64,000 nt of DNA from Lachnospiraceae bacterium XPB1003. GTDB taxonomy: Bacteria > Bacillota > Clostridia > Lachnospirales > Lachnospiraceae. Each line of letters starts with the position of its first letter. Position 1 is the stretch's first letter. This document shows, in pieces, positions 52,262 to 61,600 of the stretch. A model generated the notes under the pieces. It did not search any database and was not told the DNA's origin. It was given only the letters and a program-made list of their open reading frames with translations. The position numbers and the translations under genes are program-made. Location of the stretch: positions 62,001 through 126,000 of the forward strand of contig FMVK01000005.1 of the NCBI GenBank assembly GCA_900102065.1, in the 5' to 3' direction.

Positions 52262-53521
52262 TCAGTCTACAAGTACCGGATTCTCATCCACTACCCAGGG
52301 AAGTCCCCATTTATTAAGAGCTTCCATATAAGGATCGGGATCAAACTCATCCGTTGTGAATACGCCGGGCTTCTGCCACTTGCCGGTTACCACCATCATG
52401 GCACCGATCATCGCAGGAACACCTGTCGTATAGCTGATAGCCTGTGATCCCACTTCCTTGTAGCTTTCCTCGTGGTCACATACATTATAGATATATATCT
52501 TCTTTTCTTTGCCGTCCTTCTTACCGGTAAAGATGCATCCGATATTGGTCTTACCCTTTGTGCGGGGTCCGAGGGATGCGGGATCGGGAAGCAGTGCCTT
52601 TAAGAACTGGATGGGAACTATCTCTTTTCCTTCGAAGTTGATAGGTGTTGTTGAGAGCATTCCCACATCTTCAAGGCATCTCATGTGATCAAGGTAGCTC
52701 TGCCCGAATGTCATGAAGAAGCGGATACGCTTTACCTCAGGCATGTTTCTTCCGAGAGCTTCGATCTCTTCGTGATGAAGGAGATACATATCCTTCTTAC
52801 CTACTTTATCAAAATCATATTCGCGCTTGATGCTCATCGCAGGTACTTCTACCCACTTGCCGTTCTCCATATAGCTTCCCGGAGCGCTTACTTCGCGAAG
52901 ATTGATCTCCGGATTGAAGTTGGTGGCGAAAGCGTAACCGTGATCACCGCCGTTGCAGTCAAGAATATCTATGGTATCGATAGTATCGAAGTAATGCTTC
53001 TTAGCATATGCGGCAAATACGCTTGTTACACCGGGATCAAATCCGGTTCCGAGAAGAGCAGTAAGACCTGCCTTCTTGAACTTCTCTTCATATGCCCACT
53101 GCCAGCTGTAATCGAAATATGCAGAGAAGCCGAGTTCTTTACATCTCTTCTCGTAAATCTTTCTCCACTCGGGATCATCAGTATCTTCCGGCTCATAGTT
53201 TGCCGTATCGATATAATGAACGCCGGCATTTAAGCACGCATCCATGATAGTAAGATCCTGATAGGGAAGAGCCACATTGAGCACTGCATCAGGCTTGTAA
53301 TCATTTATGAGTTTTGTAAGAGCGGGTACATCTTCCGCATCGATCTGCGCTGTTGTGATCTGAGTCTTTGTTGTGGGGCGCCATTTATCTGCAACCGCAT
53401 CACACTTTGACTTGGTCCTGCTCGCAATGCAGATCTCTTCAAATACGTCAGAATTCTGACAACACTTTGCGATGGCAACACTTGCAACACCGCCGCATCC
53501 AATGATAAGTAATCTAGCCAT
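52262..53521 (-). CDS. Carboxynorspermidine/carboxyspermidine synthase (saccharopine-dehydrogenase-like)
   Basis: NADPH-dependent reductive condensation of putrescine with aspartate semialdehyde to carboxyspermidine. 419 residues. N-terminal Rossmann loop LLIIGCGGVASVAIAKCC; then VNVALPYQDLTIMDACLNAG, LLGTGFDPGVTSVFAAYAKK and ILDCNGGDHGYAFATNFNPE, matching CASDH proteins rather than true saccharopine dehydrogenase. Placement before nspC confirms the pathway. Starts 17 bases after speE. Confidence 0.95.
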   Translation of the reverse strand: MARLLIIGCGGVASVAIAKCCQNSDVFEEICIASRTKSKCDAVADKWRPTTKTQITTAQIDAEDVPALTKLINDYKPDAVLNVALPYQDLTIMDACLNAGVHYIDTANYEPEDTDDPEWRKIYEKRCKELGFSAYFDYSWQWAYEEKFKKAGLTALLGTGFDPGVTSVFAAYAKKHYFDTIDTIDILDCNGGDHGYAFATNFNPEINLREVSAPGSYMENGKWVEVPAMSIKREYDFDKVGKKDMYLLHHEEIEALGRNMPEVKRIRFFMTFGQSYLDHMRCLEDVGMLSTTPINFEGKEIVPIQFLKALLPDPASLGPRTKGKTNIGCIFTGKKDGKEKKIYIYNVCDHEESYKEVGSQAISYTTGVPAMIGAMMVVTGKWQKPGVFTTDEFDPDPYMEALNKWGLPWVVDENPVLVD

Positions 53522-53538
53522 TCCTTTACCCTCCCTTA

Positions 53539-54408
53539 TCAGAGTTTTTCTTCTTCTCTAAGTATATCAACCACGTAGTTAGGAAGCATAAATGCCGCCT
53601 TATGAAGCTGCGTGGTGTAGTACCATGTCTTGATACCGCGCGCATCCCATCTTTCCGCATCAATATCCTGGATAGGATGGTATCTCTTACTTGCAAATCC
53701 AAAAGTCCAGTAACCCGAAGAACATGTGGGAACATGAGCCTGATATACACGACTTATGGGGAATGTCCTGAAGACTTTCCTGTGCATGGATCTGAATGTG
53801 GATTCTTCATCATCGAAGAAGGGACTTCCGTGCTGGTAAACCATTATCCCGTCAGACTTAAGAGCTTTGTAGCAGCTGCCGTAGAACTCTTTTGTGAAAA
53901 GCCCTTCCGCATGTCCGAACGGATCCGTTGCATCATTGATGATTATGTCGTACTCATCCTCTCTGCTCCTCACGAATCTGAGTCCGTCCTGGAATGTCAC
54001 CTGAACTCTTTCATCCTCAAAGCCTTTGGTAGTATCCGGGAAGAATCTCTTGCAGACATCTACCATCTGTTCATCGGGCTCCACAACATCTATCCTTTCG
54101 ATCTCGGGATATGCCGTGAACTCTCTGGCAACGCCTCCGTCACCGCCACCGATGATAAGGACTTTCTTAACATTCGGATGAACAGCCATGGGAACATGAG
54201 CTACCATCTCGTTGTATATGAATTCGTCCGCCTCGGAAAAAATCACCTCTCCGTCAAGGACGAGGAATTTTCCGAAGGACTCGGACTGGAATACATCTAT
54301 CTCCTGAAATTCACTGATACCGTGATAAAGCTGATTGGTAACACGGATATTGAGACATACCGAATCTGTCTGTGAATCGGAAAACCATATCTCTGAATTG
54401 TTTTTCAT
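53539..54408 (-). CDS. speE: Spermidine synthase SpeE (aminopropyltransferase)
   Basis: Moves an aminopropyl group from decarboxylated SAM to putrescine. 289 residues. Motifs: FGKFLVLDGEVIFSEADEFI, VLIIGGGDGGVAREFT (nucleotide loop), DVVEPDEQMVDVCKRFFPD and INDATDPFGHAEGLF with the catalytic Asp. Soluble, standard length. It sits 17 bases after speA. No speD (SAM decarboxylase) is linked, so its donor supply must come from elsewhere or it uses another substrate. Confidence 0.95.
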   Translation of the reverse strand: MKNNSEIWFSDSQTDSVCLNIRVTNQLYHGISEFQEIDVFQSESFGKFLVLDGEVIFSEADEFIYNEMVAHVPMAVHPNVKKVLIIGGGDGGVAREFTAYPEIERIDVVEPDEQMVDVCKRFFPDTTKGFEDERVQVTFQDGLRFVRSREDEYDIIINDATDPFGHAEGLFTKEFYGSCYKALKSDGIMVYQHGSPFFDDEESTFRSMHRKVFRTFPISRVYQAHVPTCSSGYWTFGFASKRYHPIQDIDAERWDARGIKTWYYTTQLHKAAFMLPNYVVDILREEEKL

Positions 54409-54425
54409 CTATATACCTCCGTACC

Positions 54426-55886
54426 TCAGCTCTTGATACCTTCCAGTACCTGCAGATGATCCGCATTGGGATCTGCCATACCCTGCAGGCTGCATCCTTT
54501 TTCTCTTGCATAAAGAATATGTCCGATGATCTCATCCGTGATCTGTTCTCCCGGCGTGAGAATAGGTATTCCCGGAGGATAACACATAACCGACTCTCCG
54601 CATACACGTCCCGCCGTCTCGCGGATAGGAAGTGTTTCCTTTGGCGCATAGAACGACTCCTGCGGCGAACATACAACCTTCGGTATCACCGAATCAACAT
54701 AGTTCAGTTCTTCTTTGTCACGCTTATAAAGCCTGCGGATATCCGTGAGAGCACCTACCAGTCTCTCTATATCCTGCATCCTGTCTCCTATAGATATATA
54801 TGCCATGATGGTTCCGATATCACCGAATTCCATCTGTATGTCATATTCATCACGGAGCAGGTCATATACTTCTATACCCGTAAGTCCGATGGGCTTTGTA
54901 AAAATGCAGAGCTTGGTCACATCGAAATCATATACGCTGTCGCCGTCTATCAGCTCCTTGCCGTATGCATAATAATCTCCGATGGCATTGATCTCTTCTC
55001 TTGCATACTCACTCATCTCAATGACTTTACCAAAGGAAGCTCTGCCTCTGAGCGCAAGATTCCTGCGGCTTATATCCAGACTTGATACAAGAAGATAGCT
55101 TGCGGACGTGGTCTGGATCAGATTTATTATCTGTCTTACATAAGCACGGTCCATATTTTCACCAAGGAGAAGGACAGAACTCTGTGTAAGGCTTCCTCCC
55201 GACTTATGCATGGAGATAGCCGCCATATCTGCGCCGGCTTTCATGCCTGCAACAGGCAGTCCTTCCGCGAAGTAAAGCTGTGTTCCGTGAGCTTCGTCAC
55301 ATAACACCTTAAGTCCATGCTCGTGAGCTATCTTCGTAAGCTCCGTGAGATTGGAACATATTCCGTAATATGTAGGATTATTGATAAGAACAGCCTTGGC
55401 ATCCGGATTTTCTTCGATGGCTTCTTTAAGCGCATCAACCTCCATACCGAGAGCCACTCCGATAACCGGATGGATCTTGAGCTTAACGTAAACAGGCACT
55501 GCTCCGCAAAGGATCAGTGCATTGATCACGCTCTTGTGAACGTTTCTGGGAACTATTATCTTGTCTCCCGCTTTGCATACGGAAAGAACCATTGCCTGAA
55601 CGGCACTGGTGGTTCCTCCTACCATCAAAAAAGCATGAGCAGCTCCGAAAGCATCTGCCATCAGATCTTCCGCTTCCGCTATTACCGACACGGGATTACA
55701 CAGGTTATCCAGAGGCTTCATACTGTTGACATCAATGCCTACACACTGCTGCCCCAGCATAGCTGTTAACTCGGGATTACCGCGTCCTCTCTTATGTCCC
55801 GGAACGTCAAACGGAACTACTCTCTTTTTTCTGAAACGTTCAAGCGCCTCGCAAACCGGCGCACGCTGCTGTCTTTCAATGTTCAT
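54426..55886 (-). CDS. speA: Arginine decarboxylase SpeA (aspartate-aminotransferase fold)
   Basis: Makes agmatine from arginine; the family also includes Lys and Orn decarboxylases, but AguA/AguB downstream point to arginine. 486 residues, the short Gram-positive form. PLP site: DEAHG (197-201) and Lys228 in AAISMHKSGGSL; N-terminal block RFRKKRVVPFDVPGHKRGRG. It begins 6 bases after the stop of the secreted transglutaminase-like gene; its ribosome site is weak, so it may be coupled to that gene. Confidence 0.93.
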   Translation of the reverse strand: MNIERQQRAPVCEALERFRKKRVVPFDVPGHKRGRGNPELTAMLGQQCVGIDVNSMKPLDNLCNPVSVIAEAEDLMADAFGAAHAFLMVGGTTSAVQAMVLSVCKAGDKIIVPRNVHKSVINALILCGAVPVYVKLKIHPVIGVALGMEVDALKEAIEENPDAKAVLINNPTYYGICSNLTELTKIAHEHGLKVLCDEAHGTQLYFAEGLPVAGMKAGADMAAISMHKSGGSLTQSSVLLLGENMDRAYVRQIINLIQTTSASYLLVSSLDISRRNLALRGRASFGKVIEMSEYAREEINAIGDYYAYGKELIDGDSVYDFDVTKLCIFTKPIGLTGIEVYDLLRDEYDIQMEFGDIGTIMAYISIGDRMQDIERLVGALTDIRRLYKRDKEELNYVDSVIPKVVCSPQESFYAPKETLPIRETAGRVCGESVMCYPPGIPILTPGEQITDEIIGHILYAREKGCSLQGMADPNADHLQVLEGIKS

Positions 55887-55892
55887 CTTTTC

Positions 55893-56948
55893 TTATCTGT
55901 AATCTTCCTCGGTATGACCGCTGAGAGTGGGCTTGAGAAACCAGTCTCTTGATATCCAGTTCTGCTGATCATCCCATGTAACGTCTACTTCAAGTACTTC
56001 ACCGTCTGCCACAACTCTGTTCCAGGCGTGATATCCTCCGTTTCCGTCACCTCTGACGAGTACGCAGGGGATTCCCAGCAGTCCCATGAAGAGATCGAAA
56101 GCTTCCGCATATGCTTCACAGGTTCCTGTTCCCGTAACAAGTATCTCATAAGCGTTGTCGCTGTTCAGTGAATAATCATAAGTGTAATTGTTACACATCC
56201 AGTCATGTACTGCAGTGATCTTTTCCTTATCGGTGATCTTATTGCCTACGATCCCGGGAAGTACCTGCATCGCAAGTGAAGCTGTCTGCCTGTAATTCTG
56301 ATCCAGGTCATTCTCGTTAATATAGTAGGTTTCCCCTTTTATCGAAACTGCGGCCCAACCGTTAACGATCTTCGTCGGCTGGATGAAGTCTCCCCATACG
56401 CCCATTCCGATACCGTATTGCGTTCCCGGTCCGTAGTATGCAGGTACGTATTCGGGATAATCATTAAATACGTTGGGATAGTAATTTACATATCCTATCC
56501 TGTGAGGCAGATATTGCTGATATCCCCTGGTCTCCATGGTAAGCGTTACAGAATCGGCATTGGTGAGATCCACCATCGGATTAATTCCTGCTTCCGCACA
56601 GCCTCTGCGACCTTCTGCCTTTCCACTGTTCATATAATGAAGATAGTAGCTCTTAAGATCCGCTCCGAAAACAGCCACAAGGTCAGGATTGGTATTTATA
56701 TAGAATACAACGTCAAATTCGGCACTTCCCCTTCTTCCTTCAGCCATTCCGAAGTTTTCAAAATGGCTTAACAGAGCCCTCTCATCGTTGCCGTATACCG
56801 CAACCAGATCAGGATTATATGCCGCATAATATGCCGCATTGAATATACATGAAATATCAGCCGCCTGAACTTCCCCCCCTTCAAACGGTACAGCCATAAA
56901 CAATATCACAGCCAGTAAAACTGCTGTCAACCCCCTCTTATAAACCAT
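55893..56948 (-). CDS. Secreted transglutaminase-fold protein with N-terminal repeats, first gene of the polyamine operon
   Basis: 351 residues from MVYKRGLTAVLLAVILFMAV. AAAGGGGGCT lies before tandem ATGs; the second is better spaced, and an upstream in-frame ATG has no site. A signal peptide ends near VQAADIS. Then come two repeats of about 38 residues with NPDLVAVYGND and NPDLVAVFGAD, each ending AEGRRG, a surface repeat seen in Lachnospiraceae. A Gly/Tyr-rich middle follows. The C-terminal transglutaminase core holds Cys277 in GTGTCEAYAEAFD, His307 in GGYHAWNRV and Asp322 in EVDVTWDD. Such domains act as proteases, amidases or cross-linkers. Its promoter leads the whole polyamine operon. 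Confidence 0.85.
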   Translation of the reverse strand: MVYKRGLTAVLLAVILFMAVPFEGGEVQAADISCIFNAAYYAAYNPDLVAVYGNDERALLSHFENFGMAEGRRGSAEFDVVFYINTNPDLVAVFGADLKSYYLHYMNSGKAEGRRGCAEAGINPMVDLTNADSVTLTMETRGYQQYLPHRIGYVNYYPNVFNDYPEYVPAYYGPGTQYGIGMGVWGDFIQPTKIVNGWAAVSIKGETYYINENDLDQNYRQTASLAMQVLPGIVGNKITDKEKITAVHDWMCNNYTYDYSLNSDNAYEILVTGTGTCEAYAEAFDLFMGLLGIPCVLVRGDGNGGYHAWNRVVADGEVLEVDVTWDDQQNWISRDWFLKPTLSGHTEEDYR

Positions 56949-56986
56949 CATAGCCCCCTTTCCAATGCGTTTATCAAGTGCTTTAA

Positions 56987-57015
56987 AGTTTAGCATATAG
57001 ACGTGTTCAAATCAA
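56987..57015 (-). promoter_or_regulatory. Promoter of the transglutaminase-polyamine operon
   Basis: Minus strand: TTGATT (57010-57015), 17 bases, extended -10 TGCTAAACT (hexamer 56987-56992). The start would lie about 32 bases before the ATG. No other clear promoter was found before speA, speE or the later genes. Confidence 0.65.
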
Positions 57016-57029
57016 TCACACAGCCAAGC

Positions 57030-57065
57030 AAAAAAGCGACAGACGCAAGGGTTCTGCCACTTTTT
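57030..57065 (-). terminator. Terminator of the glutamate synthase operon
   Basis: On the minus strand AAGTGGCAGA pairs with TCTGTCGCTT (two G-U pairs), followed by six T residues, about 80 bases past the gltD stop. Confidence 0.85.
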
Positions 57066-57144
57066 CCGCTATCATTTCATAAGCTGATTTTCACACCGTA
57101 CATATGTTTAGGTATATGCCGCAACATTTATACACAGCATGCAC

Positions 57145-58641
57145 TCAAAGGTTTGAATATCCCATGAGATATTCGTCAACTTCTCTTGCACAGGCTCTGC
57201 CTTCGGCAACACCCCATACCACAAGAGACTGGCCTCTGTGCATATCACCTGCGGTAAATACTCCCTTTACGGAAGTAGCAAAGTGATCTGCCTCGGTCAA
57301 AACGGTATTTCTGTTGGATAAGTTGACTCCGAAATTATCCGGAACATACTTCTCACATCCTACAAATCCCGCTGCTATCAGGAGCAGTTCGCAGGGAAGT
57401 GTCTGTTCGCTTCCCTCTACGAGTTCAAGCTTTCCGTCCTTGAATGCCACTTTGGATATAACGATCTCTTTAAGATGGCCGGCCTTATCATAATGACCTT
57501 CCTTTACAGTTGTCTCAAATATTCTGGGATCGCTTCCGTAAACATATGCAGCTTCCTCGTGGCCATAGTCCGTTTTCAGGACTTTGGGCCACTGCGGCCA
57601 CGGGTTGGAAGCTTTTCTTTCCTTCGGAGGTTGCGGCATCATCTCAAGTGCGGTAACTGAAGCGGCACCGTGTCTTACACAGGTACCGATACAGTCATTA
57701 CCCGTATCACCTCCTCCTACGATAACAACGTGCTTACCCTTGGCAGAAACAAATCCGCCGTTCTTTTCCAGCTCTTCAACACTCTTTTCATCAAAGGGAC
57801 CGTTAAGAAGAGCCTTCGTGGTTGATTTTAAGAAATCAACCGCAAACCAGATACCGTTATCGCCCTTGGCTTCAAGGCCGTTCAATCCTCTTGCATTCTT
57901 TGCACCGCAGCATAATACGACCGCATCGAATTTCTTCAACAGATCAGGCGCGGTAACATCAACACCTACATTTACTCCGGTATGGAATACTACACCCTCT
58001 TCTTCCATGAGCTTCTGTCTTCTTGCGATAACAGATTTATCAAGCTTCATGTTGGGGATACCGTACATGAGAAGTCCGCCTATCCTGTCTTCCCTCTCAT
58101 AGACTTCCACATTGTGGCCTCTATGATTGAGTGTATCGGCAACCGCAAGTCCGGAAGGACCGCTTCCGATGACAGCAACTCTCTTGCCGCTCCTTACCTG
58201 AGGAACCACCGGCTTGATGTATCCCTTTGCGTAAGCCTGCTCGATGATATATCTCTCATTATCATGGATAGTAACGGGATTGCCGTGTTCTCCGTTGATA
58301 CAGGCCTTCTCGCACAATGCAGGACATACTCTTCCCGTAAATTCCGGGAAATTGCTGGTCTTGTTCAGTCTCATGAAAGCCTGTCTGTCGTTTTCCTTGT
58401 AGATCTGTTCGTTCCACTCAGGGATAAGATTGTGCAACGGGCAGCCTGTAACCATACCGTCAAGCGCCATTGCAGACTGGCAGAAAGGCACACCGCAATC
58501 CATGCACCTTGCTCCCTGTCTTCTTCTCTCCTCTACGGGTATATCTTTATAGAATTCTCTGAAATTATTTATTCTTTCTTTCGGAGGAATACGAAGATTT
58601 TCCTTTCTCTCATATTCCATAAAACCTGTTGCCTTGCCCAC
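57145..58641 (-). CDS. gltD: Glutamate synthase small subunit GltD, GTG start
   Basis: NADPH-oxidising subunit of GOGAT; passes electrons to GltB for glutamate synthesis. 498 residues. N-terminal cluster-binding Cys: GARCMDCGVPFCQ, MVTGCPLHNLIPEWN and CPALCEKACINGE. FAD loop VAVIGSGPSGLAVADTL, NADPH loop VVIVGGGDTGNDC. The frame opens with GTG, and GAAGGAGG lies nine bases upstream. 32 bases after gltB. Confidence 0.97.
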   Translation of the reverse strand: MGKATGFMEYERKENLRIPPKERINNFREFYKDIPVEERRRQGARCMDCGVPFCQSAMALDGMVTGCPLHNLIPEWNEQIYKENDRQAFMRLNKTSNFPEFTGRVCPALCEKACINGEHGNPVTIHDNERYIIEQAYAKGYIKPVVPQVRSGKRVAVIGSGPSGLAVADTLNHRGHNVEVYEREDRIGGLLMYGIPNMKLDKSVIARRQKLMEEEGVVFHTGVNVGVDVTAPDLLKKFDAVVLCCGAKNARGLNGLEAKGDNGIWFAVDFLKSTTKALLNGPFDEKSVEELEKNGGFVSAKGKHVVIVGGGDTGNDCIGTCVRHGAASVTALEMMPQPPKERKASNPWPQWPKVLKTDYGHEEAAYVYGSDPRIFETTVKEGHYDKAGHLKEIVISKVAFKDGKLELVEGSEQTLPCELLLIAAGFVGCEKYVPDNFGVNLSNRNTVLTEADHFATSVKGVFTAGDMHRGQSLVVWGVAEGRACAREVDEYLMGYSNL

Positions 58642-58673
58642 GGCTTAAGCCTCCTTCGTTAAGGTATTTATTC

Positions 58674-61600
58674 TCACTGATCTGCTGACATATCTTCAAA
58701 TGCTTCCTGTACCGCAAGATCATATTCGATCCCCTGTGCTTCATACTTGGAGATCAGTCTGAGCATCTTGCTGTATCCGTTAGGAATAACCTTCTTGAAA
58801 TCTTTGATCATCTCATCGAAGTGTTCCAGGATGTAAGCAGCTTTTGCGGATGATGTAGCTTCTTTATAATCACTGATAAGCTCCTTTAATTCTGCGATAT
58901 CGTATTTATCCGTAACTGCAGCATAGCTTACCATTTCCTTATTGATATTCTTGTAAAGGCTGTGATCTTCATCAAGAACATATGCAACACCACCACTCAT
59001 ACCTGCCGCGAAGTTCTTACCTGTGGATCCGAGGATTACCGCTTTTCCTCCGGTCATATACTCGAGACCGTGGTCACCGCATCCTTCTGATACTGCCGTT
59101 GCTCCGGAATTCCTTACCAGGAATCTCTCACCCGCTATACCGCAGATGTATGCGGTTCCGGATGTGGCACCGTAAAGAGCAACGTTACCTACTATGATAT
59201 TCTTATCCGCTTCGTACTTGGCTCCCTTGGGAGGAACAACTACTATCTTTCCGCCGGATAATCCCTTTCCGAGTCCGTCATTGGCATCACCGAAAAGCTT
59301 TATCGTAAGTCCCTTGGGTATGAAAGCACCGAAGGACTGTCCGCCTCCGCCGTATGCTTCCACCTTGTACATATCATCCTTAAGATCATTGATCTCATTA
59401 CCCTTGAATCTCTTGGTGATCTCGGAACCGAGTATCGTTCCGAAAGATCGGTCGGTACTTGATACCTCGATGGATATAGCATCCTTAACGGCGCTCTTCT
59501 TACTGATTGCTTTTTCAAAGTAAGGAAGAAGTTTCTTCATATCCGGAGTTTCTTTTAATCTGAAGTCGTAGAGATGCTCCGGATCAAAATGACTGTCGGA
59601 AGCGCCTGCAAATTCGCTGTTTAAGATATAGTTTAGATCAACCATATCGGCACGATCCGTGATCATGTTCTTTCTCTTGATGAGTAGGTCGCTTCTTCCA
59701 ACCATCTCTTCAACTGTTCTGATTCCGAGGCTTGCCATGATCTCTCTGAGTTCTTCGGCAACGAACTTCATGAAATTCATTACATGCTCAGGCTTACCTG
59801 CAAATCTCTTTCTGAGTTCCTTATTCTGTGTAGCAATACCTGCAGGACATGTATCCTTGGAACATACTCTCATCATCATGCAGCCCATACATACGAGAGG
59901 AGCTGTGGCGAATCCGAATTCCTCTGCTCCGAGAAGTGCTGCGATGGCAACATCTCTTCCTGTCATCAGCTTACCGTCAGTCTCTATAGCCACACGGTTT
60001 CTGAGGCCATTGCTTATAAGAGATCTGTGCGCTTCAACCACACCGAGCTCCCAGGGAAGTCCCGCATGATGAACACTGCTTGCGGGAGCCGCACCTGTTC
60101 CTCCGTCATATCCGGAGATAAGGATTACCTGTGCACCGGCCTTGGCAACACCGGAAGCGATGGTTCCTACGCCTGATTCCGAAACAAGCTTAACATTGAT
60201 CCTTGCATCTCTATTGGCATTCTTAAGATCATAGATAAGCTGTGCCAGATCCTCGATGGAGTAAATATCATGATGAGGCGGAGGTGAGATAAGAGCTATA
60301 CCCGGAGTTGAGAATCTTGTATCCGCAACCCAGGGATAAACTTTCTTGCCGGGAAGATGTCCGCCTTCACCGGGCTTTGCTCCCTGCGCCATCTTGATCT
60401 GTATCTCTTTTGCGCTTACAAGATACTCGCCTGTAACGCCGAATCTTCCGGATGCCACCTGCTTGATAGCACTGTTCTTTTCCGTACCGAAACGATCTCT
60501 CTTCTCACCGCCTTCACCGGTATTGGATCTTCCGCCGAGACGGTTCATTGCGATGGCAAGTGTCTCATGTGCTTCCTGTGAAAGTGAACCGTAACTCATA
60601 GCACCTGTCTTGAATCTCTTTACTATGGAATCAACCGATTCAACTTCACTGATATCGATAGGATCTCCTGCAGGTGCAAAATCAAGCAGTCCGCGGAGTG
60701 TGTGAGGTCTGTCCTGAGCATCCACCATATTGGAGTACTCTTTGTATCTGTTGTAATCACCTTCTCTTACGGAACGCTGAAGTGTAACGATGGTCTTGGG
60801 ATCATAGAGATGATCCTCAGCATCCCTGCCGCTTCTGAGTCCGTGGAAACCATTGGAATCAAGGCTTGTATCCACGCCCAGTGAAAGAGGATCGAAAGCA
60901 TGATTATGTCTGTAAAGTATACCTTCCTCTATGGTCTTGATTCCTATACCGCCTACACGGCTTACAACGCCTGTAAAGTAAGCGTCCATGACTTCTTTGC
61001 TCAATCCTACTACTTCAAAGATCCTTGCCGACTGATAAGACTGTATCGTGGAGATACCCATCTTTGCAGCGATCTTAACGATACCGTTAAGTACAGCCGA
61101 GTTATAGTCTTCGATGGCGGTATGATAGTCCTTATCAAGAACGCCCTTATCTATCATCTCTGCAATGCACTCATGTGCGAGATAAGGATTGACCGCACGT
61201 GCACCGAATCCGAGGAGAAGCGCCATGGAAGCTACATCTCTGGGTTCTGCAGATTCTACAATTATTGATATCTTCGTTCTCTTCTTGGTATGAACCAGAT
61301 GCTGCTCTACGGATGAAACAGCAAGAAGTGAGGGAATAGCAACATGGTTTTCATCCACACCTCTGTCTGAAAGGATCAGAATGTTCTTACCGGAAGATAT
61401 AGCTCTGTCGATAGAAACATTAAGTGCAGAGAGTGCCTTCTCAAGTGAAGTATTTTTATAGAAGAGAAGGGATATGGTCTCACTGCGAAGTCCTTCCTGA
61501 TCAAGATGCTTAAGCTTGATCATATCAACTCCGGTAAGGATGGGATGATTGATCTCAAGCATATGACAGTTTTCTGCCTTTTCCTCCAAAAGGTTACCGT

